Source: Belnapia sp. F-4-1
GTDB lineage: Bacteria; Pseudomonadota; Alphaproteobacteria; Acetobacterales; Acetobacteraceae
Length of the DNA stretch: 64,000 nucleotides
Assembly (NCBI RefSeq): GCF_000802185.1
Contig: NZ_KN676113.1
Span: forward strand, 2,952,856-3,016,855
Direction: 5' to 3'
The stretch's first letter is position 1, and each line of letters opens with the position of its first letter. Under the pieces are notes generated by a model. That model had not been told where the DNA came from. It was given only the letters and a program-made list of their open reading frames with translations, and made no database searches. Positions 35,437-43,615 of this stretch are shown piece after piece. Position numbers and translations under genes: made by a program.

Positions 35437-36399
35437 TCAACCATCCACGCTGAGGTTCATCGACGTCGCCAGCTCCGTCCATTGCCGGAGCTGCATCGTC
35501 ATCTCCGCCTTGAATTCGGCCGGCGGCAGGTAGCCGGGGATGGTGTCGATCTCCAGCAGCCGGCGCAGCACGGCCTCGTTCCGCATCGCCCCGGCGAAGC
35601 TCTCCGCCAGCCGCGCCAGGACCGGCGGCGCCACCCGCGCCGGGGCGAACAAGCCGATGAAGCCGGAATTGCCGAAGGCCTCCGGATAGCCGAGGTCGAT
35701 GAAGCTCGGCAGGTCGGGCATGGATGGGATGCGCCGCCGCCCGAGCGTCGCCAGCGGCCGCAGCCGGCCGGAGCGGATATAATCCCCCGCCGCCGTCATG
35801 CTGTGGAAGCCGCACTGGATGCGCCCGCCGAGGATGTCCGTCAGCATCGGCGCCTCGCCGCGATAGGCGACATGCGTCATGCCGAGCTTCTCCACATCGG
35901 AGAAGAGCTGGGCGAAGGCATGGCCCGATGAGCCGGTGGCGTAGGAGCCGAAAGAGAGATCCTTGCCGCGCGCATAGGCGACGAATTCGGCGAGCGTCGC
36001 TGCCGGGATCTCCGGCCGGATGCAGAAGGGCAGGGGCGTCGTGCCCATCTTGCCGATCGGCGCGAAATCCTCGAGCGGCTGGTAGGGCCAGCGGCGGAAC
36101 ACAACCGGCGACTGGATCAGCGGGCTGATGGTGAAGAGCAGCGTGTAGCCATCCGTGGCGCCTTTCGCCACGTATTCGGCACCGAGCATGCCGCCCGCAC
36201 CGCTGCGGTTCTCGATGACGATGGGCTGGCCAAGGTCGGCGCCCATCGCCTCGGCGGTCAGGCGCGACCAGATATCGGTCGCTCCGCCGGCGGGGAAGGG
36301 AACGATGAAGCGGATCGGCCGGTCCGGATAGGCGCCCTGCGCCAGCGCGGGCGCGGCGAGCAGCGCAGCCCCGAGTGCGGGCAGCTTCCGGCGATACAT
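35437..36399 (-). CDS. Bug/TctC-family periplasmic solute receptor
   Basis: A 320-residue receptor, signal MYRRKLPALGAALLAAPALAQ followed by YPDRPIRFIVPFPAGGATDIWSRL. Tandem paralogue of the gene at 34470. ATG 36399 has GGAGGGAT upstream. First gene of the three-receptor run; a 50 bp gap separates it from the TRIC gene transcribed before it on the same strand. The duplication suggests adaptation to related carboxylates. Confidence 0.9.
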   Translation of the reverse strand: MYRRKLPALGAALLAAPALAQGAYPDRPIRFIVPFPAGGATDIWSRLTAEAMGADLGQPIVIENRSGAGGMLGAEYVAKGATDGYTLLFTISPLIQSPVVFRRWPYQPLEDFAPIGKMGTTPLPFCIRPEIPAATLAEFVAYARGKDLSFGSYATGSSGHAFAQLFSDVEKLGMTHVAYRGEAPMLTDILGGRIQCGFHSMTAAGDYIRSGRLRPLATLGRRRIPSMPDLPSFIDLGYPEAFGNSGFIGLFAPARVAPPVLARLAESFAGAMRNEAVLRRLLEIDTIPGYLPPAEFKAEMTMQLRQWTELATSMNLSVDG

Positions 36400-36449
36400 G
36401 GCGATCCCTCCATCTTTTGGAGGCAGAGTGGCCGAGCTTCGCCGCCCGT

Positions 36450-37076
36450 TCAATCCCGCCGCGCCACATAGGCCGGCAGCGACCATCCGCGGGCAATGGC
36501 GGCAGCACGAATGGCGAAGCAGAGCGCCATGCCGGCCAGCAGCGCCGTATCCCGCCATATGCCGTGCATCCGCAGCAGCACGAAGGCCGCGGCGCCGGCG
36601 AGCGCGGCCAGCGCATAGACCTCCTTGCGCAGCAGCAGCGGGATCTCGTTGCAGATCACGTCCCGCAGCACGCCACCGAAGGTCGCCGTGGCGACGCCGA
36701 GCAGCACCGCCGCCCAAGGAGCGACGCCGCCGACCAGCGCGATCTCCGCCCCGAGTACGGCGTAGAGCGCGAGGCCCACCGCATCCGCCCAGAGCAGGGC
36801 GCGGAAGCGGTTCTCGATCCGGTGCGCCGTGAAGAAGACCAGCACGCCGACGGCGCTGGCGACCGCGAGCAGCGCCGGGTCGCGCAGCCAGAAGACCGGG
36901 GTGCGGCCCATCAGCAGGTCCCGCACCGTGCCGCCGCCGAAGCCGGTGACGGCGGCGATGAGCATGAAACCCACCAGGTCCAACTGCTTGCGCGAGGCGA
37001 CCAGCGCCCCCGAGGCGGCGAAGACCGCGATGCCGGCGAGATCGAGCCAGCGCAGCAGGGTCTCGAAGCCGATCAC
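36450..37076 (-). CDS. TRIC-family (YicG/UPF0126) cation channel protein
   Basis: A 208-residue membrane protein with two repeats, each with a glycine-rich GGGT/GGVLRD motif (VTGFGGGTVRDLLMGRTPVFWL and ATATFGGVLRDVICNEIPLLL) and seven hydrophobic segments, as in bacterial TRIC homotrimeric potassium channels. The start is GTG 37076. It sits nine bases after the MFS gene stop, in the same transcript. Some relatives are annotated as glycine transporters, so the cargo is uncertain. Confidence 0.87.
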   Translation of the reverse strand: MIGFETLLRWLDLAGIAVFAASGALVASRKQLDLVGFMLIAAVTGFGGGTVRDLLMGRTPVFWLRDPALLAVASAVGVLVFFTAHRIENRFRALLWADAVGLALYAVLGAEIALVGGVAPWAAVLLGVATATFGGVLRDVICNEIPLLLRKEVYALAALAGAAAFVLLRMHGIWRDTALLAGMALCFAIRAAAIARGWSLPAYVARRD

Positions 37077-37085
37077 GGCGCGCGT

Positions 37086-38321
37086 CTATTCCGCCGGCAG
37101 CACCTCGGCGCGTGCCGCGGCGGCGCTCCCCTTCGCGCTCCCCGCGCAGAGCAGCGACAGGCCGAGCAGCCCGGCGACCACCGGCAGCACCAGCCCAGGA
37201 TGGCCGAAGTCGATCAGCATCCCCATCGGCACCGGCGTGATGGCCGAGCCTAGCGGCAGCCCGGCCGAGACGAAGCCGAAGACCTTGCCGACCTGCCCCG
37301 GCGGGCAGGCGTCCTTCAGCATCACGTCGCGCGGGGTGCGCGAGGTGCCGAGTGCCAGCCCGGCCACCACCGCGACCACCGGCAGCAGCGCCTCCGGCAT
37401 CGGCACGGTGCCGAGGGAGAGCAGCAGCGCCATGGCGACGAGGGTCAGCACCGTCACCATGCCGAGCAGGTTGCGCTTCGACGTGTCGGCGATCCAGCCG
37501 CCGACCAGCGTGCCGCAGGTCGCGCCCACCATGTAGCCGGTGAGCGCGCTGGAGGCGACCAGCACCGGCGTCCCCCAGAGCTTGCCGAGCACCGTCACCA
37601 GCCAGGCCTGCACGCCGGAGCCGGCCATGGAGGACAGCAGGAAGAAGGCGAAGAACAGCAGCATCGGCCGCGATAGCAGCACCTCGCGGCTCGAGAGCGC
37701 CGCCTCCGCCTTGGCCGGCTTCGCCTGATCGCGCAGCACGCCGCTCTGCAACAGGATGGCCGCCACCACCGGCACGCCGAGCAGGCCGACGGTCAGCAGC
37801 GCCCCTCGCCAATTCGTCACCCCGAGCAGCAGGGCGATGACCGGCGGCGCGAGGGCGAAGCCAAGGTTGCCGGTAAAGGTATGCAGCGCGAAGGCCCGCC
37901 CCATGAAGGACTTGTTCACGCTGCCCGTCAGGATGGCGTAGTCCGCCGGGTGAATCACACTATTGCCGATGCCCGACAGCACGGCCAGCGGCAGGATCAT
38001 CCAGAAGGCCGGCGCGAAGGCCATGGCGGAGACGGAGAGCGCCATCAGCAGCGTCCCGCCGATGAGGAAGGGCCTCGCCCCCCAGCGGTCCACCCAGAAG
38101 CCGACCGGCGTTTGCAGCACGGCCGTCGTCGCGCTCATCAGCGCGACCGAGAGGCCGAGCATGGCGTAGGACACGCCGAATTCCTCCCGCCAGACGAGGA
38201 AGAGCGGCGGCAGGCAGAGCATGTAGAAATGCGACAGGAAATGCCCGGTGCCGATCAGCGCGACGATGCGCATGTCTCGGCCGCCGGCGGCGCCGGCTTC
38301 GGGTTCAGGCAGGCGGCTCAT
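37086..38321 (-). CDS. MFS transporter (fosmidomycin-resistance-like)
   Basis: A 411-residue, twelve-helix carrier. GHFLSHFYMLCLPPLFLVWREEFGVSYAMLG and the motif-A-like DRWGARPFLIGG loop resemble the Fsr/fosmidomycin-resistance branch of the MFS; GIGNSVIHPADYAIL is also typical. ATG 38321 (MSRLPEPEAG) is chosen over the longer open frame to 38414. Followed closely by the TRIC gene. Exported or imported substrate unknown. Confidence 0.85.
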   Translation of the reverse strand: MSRLPEPEAGAAGGRDMRIVALIGTGHFLSHFYMLCLPPLFLVWREEFGVSYAMLGLSVALMSATTAVLQTPVGFWVDRWGARPFLIGGTLLMALSVSAMAFAPAFWMILPLAVLSGIGNSVIHPADYAILTGSVNKSFMGRAFALHTFTGNLGFALAPPVIALLLGVTNWRGALLTVGLLGVPVVAAILLQSGVLRDQAKPAKAEAALSSREVLLSRPMLLFFAFFLLSSMAGSGVQAWLVTVLGKLWGTPVLVASSALTGYMVGATCGTLVGGWIADTSKRNLLGMVTVLTLVAMALLLSLGTVPMPEALLPVVAVVAGLALGTSRTPRDVMLKDACPPGQVGKVFGFVSAGLPLGSAITPVPMGMLIDFGHPGLVLPVVAGLLGLSLLCAGSAKGSAAAARAEVLPAE

Positions 38322-38401
38322 GGGCAGGCCCCGATCAAGTGTCGCCGCGCCGTTCCGGCCGGCGCTGGCAGTGTCCGGCCGATCCGGGTTAGCCTTCCGC
38401 C

Positions 38402-38665
38402 ATGCGGCGTGCAACCGGGATTGGCCTCGTCCTGCTGGGCGGAGGCATCGCCTTCGGCTTCAGCCAGTGCGATAACACCTCGGAGCAGTGCCGCGAGGCC
38501 CGCGCCCAGGGCCTTCCCAATGCCGAGGAGCTGTGCCGCAGCGCGCGGAGCGGCGGTCATTCCTCGTCTTCCTCCTCATCCTCGCATCGCAGCGGCTCGA
38601 CTACCACGGCCAGCGCCCGCGGCGGCTTCGGCAGCTCCGCCAGCCATTTCAGCGGGGGCGGCTGA
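38402..38665 (+). CDS. YgiB/YjfM-like (DUF1190) small Ser-rich protein
   Basis: An 87-residue protein: basic start and hydrophobic segment with a Cys (RRATGIGLVLLGGGIAFGFSQCD), a Cys-containing region (SEQCREARAQGLPNAEELC), a Ser-rich tract and the ending STTTASARGGFGSSASHFSGGG-like tail (here split: STTTASARGG, then GFGSSASHFSGGG). The TTTxxxRGGFG tail is what E. coli YgiB and YjfM end with, as I recall, though those are about 220 residues. Its TGA overlaps the next ATG (TGATG). Followed by the ATP-grasp partner as in ygiBC. Confidence 0.7.
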   Translation: MRRATGIGLVLLGGGIAFGFSQCDNTSEQCREARAQGLPNAEELCRSARSGGHSSSSSSSSHRSGSTTTASARGGFGSSASHFSGGG

Positions 38666-39783
38666 TGCGCCGGCTGGAGCAATCCCCGCGCCCGGACCAG
38701 TTGGAGCGCGCCCGCCGCATGGGCTTCGCCTTCGCCGAGATCGAGGGCGAGCCCTATTGGGACGAAAGCGCCTGCTACGCCTTCACCGCGGCCGAGATCG
38801 ACATGCTGGAGGCGGCGACGGCCGAGCTCGAGCGCCTCACCCGCCTCGCCTGCGCGCATGTGGTGCGGGAGGATACCGGCCGTGCCCTCGGCCTGTCGGA
38901 AGCCGCCTGGACGCTCGCCAAACGCTCCTGGCTCCGCGGCGAGCCGAGCCTCTACGGCCGGATGGACCTCCGCTGGGACGGCACCGGCCCGCCCAAGCTG
39001 CTCGAATACAATGCCGACACCCCGACCGCCCTGTTCGAGGCCGCCGTCGTGCAATGGGAGTGGCTGCAATGCATCGATCCCGCCCTCGACCAGTTCAACG
39101 GCCTGCATGAGGCGCTGATCGCCAGCTGGCCGCGGCTCGGCCTGCCGGCCCGGGTGCATTTCGCCTGCGCGAAAGACTCCGTCGAGGACCGCGGCACGCT
39201 CGACTACCTGCGCGACACCGCGATCCAGGCCGGCCTCGCCGCCCCGGCGCTGACCATGGACGAGATCGGCTGGGACGGCCGCCGCTTCCGCGACGCGGGG
39301 GAGCGGCCGATCGAGGCAGCCTTCAAGCTCTATCCCTGGGACTGGCTGCTGGCCGAGGATTTCGGCGCCCACATCCCCCGCGCCCCGACCCGCTGGATCG
39401 AGCCAGCCTGGCGGCTGATGCCGAGCAGCAAGGCCTTCCTCGCCCTGCTCTGGGCGCTCTTCCCCGACCATCCCAACCTGTTGCCCGCCCATCTGGAGCC
39501 CGGACGCTGCGGCGGGCCGGAGATCGCCAAGCCCTTCTGGGGCCGCGAGGGTGCCAACATCACCGCACCGGGCATGGCGACACCCGGCCCATACGCCGAT
39601 CAGCCGCGGGTCTGGCAGCGCTATGCCGAGCTGCCCTGCTTCGCCGGCCGCTACCCCGTGCTCGGCAGCTGGGTCGTCGCCGGCGCGCCGGCTGGCCTCG
39701 GCATCCGCGAGGATGCGACGCCCATCACCCGCGACACCAGCCGCTTCGTCCCCCACTGGTTCCAGCCCGAAGGCTCCACATGA
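38665..39783 (+). CDS. Glutathionylspermidine-synthase-family ATP-grasp enzyme (YgiC/YjfC-like)
   Basis: A 372-residue member of the glutathionylspermidine synthase C-terminal family, an ATP-grasp ligase forming amide bonds. Family landmarks: GFAFAEIEGEPYWDESACYAFT, LYGRMDLRWDGTGPPKLLEYNADTPT-type motif (seen here split across 980s), EDRGTLDYLRDTA, KPFWGREGANI (ATP site) and GRYPVLGSWVVAG. It lacks the amidase half found in E. coli GspSA. Overlaps both neighbours (TGATG, ATGA), marking a tight three-gene module. Substrate unknown. Confidence 0.88.
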   Translation: MRRLEQSPRPDQLERARRMGFAFAEIEGEPYWDESACYAFTAAEIDMLEAATAELERLTRLACAHVVREDTGRALGLSEAAWTLAKRSWLRGEPSLYGRMDLRWDGTGPPKLLEYNADTPTALFEAAVVQWEWLQCIDPALDQFNGLHEALIASWPRLGLPARVHFACAKDSVEDRGTLDYLRDTAIQAGLAAPALTMDEIGWDGRRFRDAGERPIEAAFKLYPWDWLLAEDFGAHIPRAPTRWIEPAWRLMPSSKAFLALLWALFPDHPNLLPAHLEPGRCGGPEIAKPFWGREGANITAPGMATPGPYADQPRVWQRYAELPCFAGRYPVLGSWVVAGAPAGLGIREDATPITRDTSRFVPHWFQPEGST

Positions 39784-40178
39784 CCAGCCTCGCCGCCCTG
39801 CCGGCCTTTCTCGCGCATTTCCTGGCCGGGCTGGCGCTGCTCGGCGCCGCCTTCCTGGTCTTCACCAGGCTGACGCCGCATGACGAGATGGCGCTTGTCC
39901 GCCGCGGCAACCTGCCTGCGGCCGTCGCGCTTGGCGGCTCGGTGATCGGCGTGGCGCTGGCCATCGCCTCGGCGGTATCGCATTCGGCCGGGCTGGTCGA
40001 TGCGGTGGTCTGGGCCGTGGTCGCCCTGCTCGCCCAGCTCGGTGCCTTCCTGGCGACCGCCTGGCTCCTGCCGGAATGGCGCGCGGCAATCGAGCGCGGA
40101 GAGATGGCGACGGCGGCGCTGAAGGCCGCGGTCGCGATCGCGGTCGGCCTGCTGAACGCGGCTGCGATGGTCCCCTAG
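39780..40178 (+). CDS. DUF350 membrane protein (YjfL-like)
   Basis: A 132-residue protein with four hydrophobic segments. FLAHFLAGLALLGAAFLVFTRLTPHDEMALVRRGNLPAAVALGGSVIGVALAIASA is the characteristic DUF350 opening. It overlaps the ATP-grasp gene by ATGA. E. coli yjfL is next to yjfM and yjfC, so the neighbourhood supports one process. Molecular role of DUF350 is unknown. Confidence 0.87.
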   Translation: MTSLAALPAFLAHFLAGLALLGAAFLVFTRLTPHDEMALVRRGNLPAAVALGGSVIGVALAIASAVSHSAGLVDAVVWAVVALLAQLGAFLATAWLLPEWRAAIERGEMATAALKAAVAIAVGLLNAAAMVP

Positions 40179-40189
40179 CCACAGGCCCT

Positions 40190-41059
40190 TCAAGCCGCCG
40201 CTGCCAGCCCTGGCCCGTCCAGGCTTTCCCGAATGAATCGCATCAGCGGCTCCGCCAGCGGGTTCTGCCCCGCCGCATCGCCGAAGACGCACATCTCCGC
40301 CGTCCCCAGCGCCGGCAGGCCCGGCACCTCGACCAGGCCGGGCGGCATCCCGCTCCGCCCCAGCACGCTCAGCGCGAAGCCGGCCTGTGCCGCCGCCGCC
40401 ACGCCGAGCAGGCTGGCCGAGACATAGACCACCTCGAAACCCATTCCCGCCCGCGCCAGCGCCGCCAGGGCCCGGTCGCGGAACATGCAGCCGGGCGGTA
40501 GCATGGCGAGCGGCAGGGGCCGGCCGGCTGGCGCCGCCCAATCAGGCGCCGCGACCCAGACCACGGCCTCGGTCCAGATCGGCCGCCCCTCGGTCTCGCC
40601 ATCGCGCCTTTTGCCGAGCACCAGGTCGAGCGCGCCTCGCTCCTGCGCCGCCCGCAGCTCATGGCTGCGGCCGACCTCCACCTCCAGCGCCACCTCGGGA
40701 TAGGTCCGGGCGAAGCGGGCCAGCAGCGGCGCCAGGTTGCGCGGCACGAAATGATCGGCGACGCCGAGCCGCAGCCGCCCGGCCACCGGCGGGGCCACCA
40801 TCCGCCGCACCGCCTCGTCGTTCAATGCCAGGATGCGCCGCGCATAGGCCAGCAGCGTCTCGCCATCGCGCGTGAGCACGACGCTGCGGCTGGTCCGCTC
40901 CAGCACGCGGCGCTGCACCACCTCCTCCAGCCGCTTCACCTTCAGGCTGACGGCGGATTGGGTGAGGCCGAGCGCCGCCCCCGCAGCGGTGAAGCCGCCC
41001 CGCTCCGCCACGGCGACGAAGCAGCGGAGCAGGTCGAGATCGAGATCGGGGATGCGCAT
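40190..41059 (-). CDS. LysR-family transcriptional regulator
   Basis: A 289-residue LysR regulator. The winged helix spans residues 7-65 (LDLLRCFVAVAERGGFTAAGAALGLTQSAVSLKVKRLE), and the periplasmic-binding-like effector domain follows from about residue 92. Its 3' end meets the DUF350 gene; it points away from the genes it might control, and no divergent target is present, so regulation in trans is likely. Effector unknown. Confidence 0.92.
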   Translation of the reverse strand: MRIPDLDLDLLRCFVAVAERGGFTAAGAALGLTQSAVSLKVKRLEEVVQRRVLERTSRSVVLTRDGETLLAYARRILALNDEAVRRMVAPPVAGRLRLGVADHFVPRNLAPLLARFARTYPEVALEVEVGRSHELRAAQERGALDLVLGKRRDGETEGRPIWTEAVVWVAAPDWAAPAGRPLPLAMLPPGCMFRDRALAALARAGMGFEVVYVSASLLGVAAAAQAGFALSVLGRSGMPPGLVEVPGLPALGTAEMCVFGDAAGQNPLAEPLMRFIRESLDGPGLAAAA

Positions 41060-41094
41060 GGGCGGAGCTTCCCTCAGCCCATGCGCCGCTTCAA

Positions 41095-41895
41095 TCAGAC
41101 CTCTTCGTCATAGCCGCCGCCGGCATCATCCATGCCGCCGCCGGTGTCGTAGTTGCTCGTATCCGTGTCGTAGCCGCCGCCGGTCGCGTCCTGGGTGGAG
41201 GCATAATCCTGGCCGCCGCCGCTGCCCCAGCCCTGGTCGGCCGCCGCCGTGCCCGGATCGGTCCAGGGGGAGGAGGCCGGCACCGCTTCCTGCCCGAAGG
41301 CACCGCCCCCGGTCGCGTCGGACGCGGTGGCCGCCGCCGCCGACCCATGGCTGCCGGAGAAGGCGTTCATCAGCATGTTGCCGACCACCATGCCGCCGGC
41401 CACGCCCGCCGCCGTGGTCAGCGCCGTGCCGAGGAAGCCGGAGCCCCCGCGCTGCGGCTGCAGCATCCCGGGATTGTAGCCCGGCGGATAGACCGGCTGC
41501 GGGGGAGGCGGCATCTGCGGCGACTGCCGGCTGGCACCACCCCCGCCGAACATGCCGCCGAACAGCCCACCGCTGCGCGGCTGCTGCGCCGCCTGGGCCT
41601 GGGTGCGGGCATTCTGCACCTCCCATTCCAGCTGGCGGATGCGGTTCTGCGCCTCAACCAGCGCCGCCTCCTGCACGAAGGCGGTCTGGGTGATGCGGTA
41701 GCGCGCCTCCGGATAGCGGGAGAAGAGGTCGCTGATCAGCGAATCCGCCTCACGGTCGACCGGCGGCAGGGGGGGGCGCGACTGGGTCGCCGGCACGCTG
41801 CTGCCGCCCCATGGCCCCGGCGCGGGCGCGGCGGGCGATGCGCCCGCGATCCGCTCCACGAACTGGCTGATGATCCGGCGTTCCTCGTCGTTCAT
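41095..41895 (-). CDS. DUF2076 family protein
   Basis: A 266-residue protein. The N-terminus MNDEERRIISQFVERIAG and the block DREADSLISDLFSRYPEARYRITQTAF plus a coiled-coil AALVEAQNRIRQLEWEVQ are the DUF2076 signature (periplasmic ligand-binding sensor-like family). The rest is Gly/Pro-rich with one glycine-zipper hydrophobic stretch (LTTAAGVAGGMVVGNMLMNAFSG) and an Asp/Gly/Tyr-rich acidic tail. ATG 41895 has GAGGAC/GGGAGA upstream. Role unknown. Confidence 0.85.
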   Translation of the reverse strand: MNDEERRIISQFVERIAGASPAAPAPGPWGGSSVPATQSRPPLPPVDREADSLISDLFSRYPEARYRITQTAFVQEAALVEAQNRIRQLEWEVQNARTQAQAAQQPRSGGLFGGMFGGGGASRQSPQMPPPPQPVYPPGYNPGMLQPQRGGSGFLGTALTTAAGVAGGMVVGNMLMNAFSGSHGSAAAATASDATGGGAFGQEAVPASSPWTDPGTAAADQGWGSGGGQDYASTQDATGGGYDTDTSNYDTGGGMDDAGGGYDEEV

Positions 41896-42002
41896 GGTCC
41901 TCGTGTCTCCCTGGCCCCGTTCCCGGCGGCCGCCGCCCTGTTGCCGGGCTGGTCCGGCCATCGGTGCCATAGCCGGCGAAGTGGTCCGGCACCCGAACCG
42001 TT

Positions 42003-42428
42003 TCAAGCGGCGTCGATGCGCCCGGGCAGCCCAAGCCGCCGCCATTCGATCACCGGGCAGCGATCCTGCACGAAGCGCAGCCCGGCCGCCCGCGCCCGCT
42101 CCCCAGCCGCGTCATCGCGCACCCCGAGCTGCAACCACACGCTGCGGGCGCCGAGGCGGATCGCCTCGTCCACCACCGCCCCCGCCTCCTCGCTGCGGCG
42201 GAAGACGTCGACCATGTCGAGGGGCCCAGCCGCATCGAGGCTCGGCGCGACCGCCGCCCCGTGCAAGACCCCGCCGGCGAGGCCGGGATTGACCGGCGTC
42301 ACCGCATAGCCGCGCCCGACCAAGAAGCCGGCGACGCCGTAGCTCGGCCGCTCCGGACGCGCCGAGGCGCCGACCACGGCGATGCGCCTCGTGGTCAGCA
42401 GGATGTCGCGGATCTCGTCATCGCTCAT
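42003..42428 (-). CDS. CoA-binding domain protein (YccU-like)
   Basis: A 141-residue Rossmann-fold CoA-binding protein. IAVVGASARPERPSYGVAGFLVGRGYAVTPVNPGLAGG is the nucleotide-binding part; VDVFRRSEEAGAVVDEAIRLGARSVWLQLGVRDDAAGE follows as in YccU. Start ATG 42428 with GGAGGCGAGG upstream. It shares the minus strand with the DUF2076 gene, separated by 107 bp. Function of the family is poorly defined. Confidence 0.9.
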   Translation of the reverse strand: MSDDEIRDILLTTRRIAVVGASARPERPSYGVAGFLVGRGYAVTPVNPGLAGGVLHGAAVAPSLDAAGPLDMVDVFRRSEEAGAVVDEAIRLGARSVWLQLGVRDDAAGERARAAGLRFVQDRCPVIEWRRLGLPGRIDAA

Positions 42429-42486
42429 GGACCTCGCCTCCGATGCTTGCCTTCCGCCGCGCCGCCCGGCATTCCTGCACGGGCGA

Positions 42487-42559
42487 GGGCCTGTAGCTCA
42501 ATGGTCAGAGCGGACCGCTCATAACGGTTTGGTTGCAGGTTCGAGTCCTGCCGGGCCCA
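42487..42559 (+). tRNA. tRNA with CAT anticodon (Met or Ile2)
   Basis: Acceptor GGGCCTG pairs with 42552-42558 (one G-T), anticodon stem GACCG/CGGTT closes loop CTCATAA with anticodon CAT, and the T-arm is GCAGGTTCGAGTCCTGC. A73 is the discriminator and CCA is not encoded. It is not an initiator tRNA (C1-G72-type mismatch absent). It may be elongator Met or a lysidine-modified Ile2; I cannot separate these by eye. Confidence 0.9.
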
Positions 42560-42563
42560 TCGC

Positions 42564-43409
42564 TCATTCGCCGATACTCACCGTGGCCGTCCGTCCCGGC
42601 AACAGCCGCACGCCCTGCGGCACGCTGTCGATCGCGATCCGCACCGGCACGCGCTGCGCCAGCCGCACCCAGCTGAAGGTCGGGTTGACGTTGGCCAGCA
42701 GGTTGGGGCCTGCCGCCCGGTCGCGGTCCTCGATGCCGCCGGCGATGCTGTCGACATGGCCGCGGATATCCGCCCGCTCCCCCATCAGCCGCACCTGCGC
42801 CGGGGCGCCGGGGGCGATGCGCGGCAGCTTGGTTTCCTCGAAATACCCCTCGATGCGGATGGTGTCCCGGTCCACCAGGGCCAGCACCGCGCGGCCCGCC
42901 GTGACGTAATCGCCCGGCCGCAGCTCCAGGTTGGTCACCGTCCCGCTGACCGGCGCCATGACCCGCGACCGTTCCAGGTTGAGCCGCGCCACGTCCCGCT
43001 CGGCGATCGCCTGGGCATAGGCTGCCGCCGCCTGGTTGGCGTCCGAGACCGCGCGCTCCTGCGTCTGGACGGAAACCGCGCTCTGATCGAGCCGCGTCAC
43101 CCGCCGGGCGTCCCGCTGCGACTGCTGCAAGGCCTCCCAACGCGACTGCGCCGCCGCATCCGCCTGCTGCACCGCCAGCTCGAAGCGCGCCCGGTCGATC
43201 TCGAAGAGCAGCGCCCCCCGCTCCACCACCTGGTTGTCCTGCACCGCCACCGCGGCGACGAGGCCCGAGACATCCGGCGTGACGCCGACCACATCCGCCC
43301 GCACCCGCCCGTCCCGCGTCCAGGGCGCGAGAATGTAATAGTCCCAGAGCTGCCAGCCGACGAGGCCGGCGAGTGCTGCGGCGAGCAGGGTCAGGGCAAG
43401 GCGCTTCAT
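42564..43409 (-). CDS. AaeA/EmrA-like membrane fusion protein
   Basis: A 281-residue periplasmic adaptor: N-terminal anchor helix (RLALTLLAAALAGLVGWQLW), WTRDGRVRADVVGVTPDVSGLVAAV lipoyl start, a helical hairpin (residues about 75-130, Gln/Ala/Arg-rich), then RSRVMAPVSGTVTNLELRPGDYV closing the lipoyl domain and a beta-barrel. WTRDGRVRA is typical of AaeA. Overlaps the DUF1656 gene by ATGA, forming an aaeXAB-type efflux operon. Ends five bases from the tRNA. Confidence 0.9.
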   Translation of the reverse strand: MKRLALTLLAAALAGLVGWQLWDYYILAPWTRDGRVRADVVGVTPDVSGLVAAVAVQDNQVVERGALLFEIDRARFELAVQQADAAAQSRWEALQQSQRDARRVTRLDQSAVSVQTQERAVSDANQAAAAYAQAIAERDVARLNLERSRVMAPVSGTVTNLELRPGDYVTAGRAVLALVDRDTIRIEGYFEETKLPRIAPGAPAQVRLMGERADIRGHVDSIAGGIEDRDRAAGPNLLANVNPTFSWVRLAQRVPVRIAIDSVPQGVRLLPGRTATVSIGE

Positions 43410-43615
43410 AAACCGATCCCATGGGCCAGCGCGACGATCCCGCCGAGCAGAACAAGGAAGAGCGCCGCATCGAAGAGCGGTGCATGCCAGACATGCCGGT
43501 AGAGGCCCGCCCATCGCAGTCCGCGCCGGGCCAACACCGCCAGCAGCAGCGCCAGCACCACCCAGGCGAGCAGCGCCGGGACGAAGACGCCGAGGATGTC
43601 GAGTTCCGCGATCAT
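43406..43615 (-). CDS. DUF1656 (AaeX-like) small membrane protein
   Basis: A 69-residue protein with two helices (LDILGVFVPALLAWVVLALLLAVL and DAALFLVLLGGIVALAHG), the standard AaeX companion of FUSC efflux pumps. Both ends overlap neighbours by ATGA, so the three genes are translationally coupled. Function unknown beyond its constant association with AaeAB pumps. Confidence 0.88.
   Translation of the reverse strand: MIAELDILGVFVPALLAWVVLALLLAVLARRGLRWAGLYRHVWHAPLFDAALFLVLLGGIVALAHGIGL

Noticed and set aside
42487-42559. Integration site at tRNA-CAT
   Set aside because: No integrase and no direct repeat of the tRNA 3' end in the flanks.
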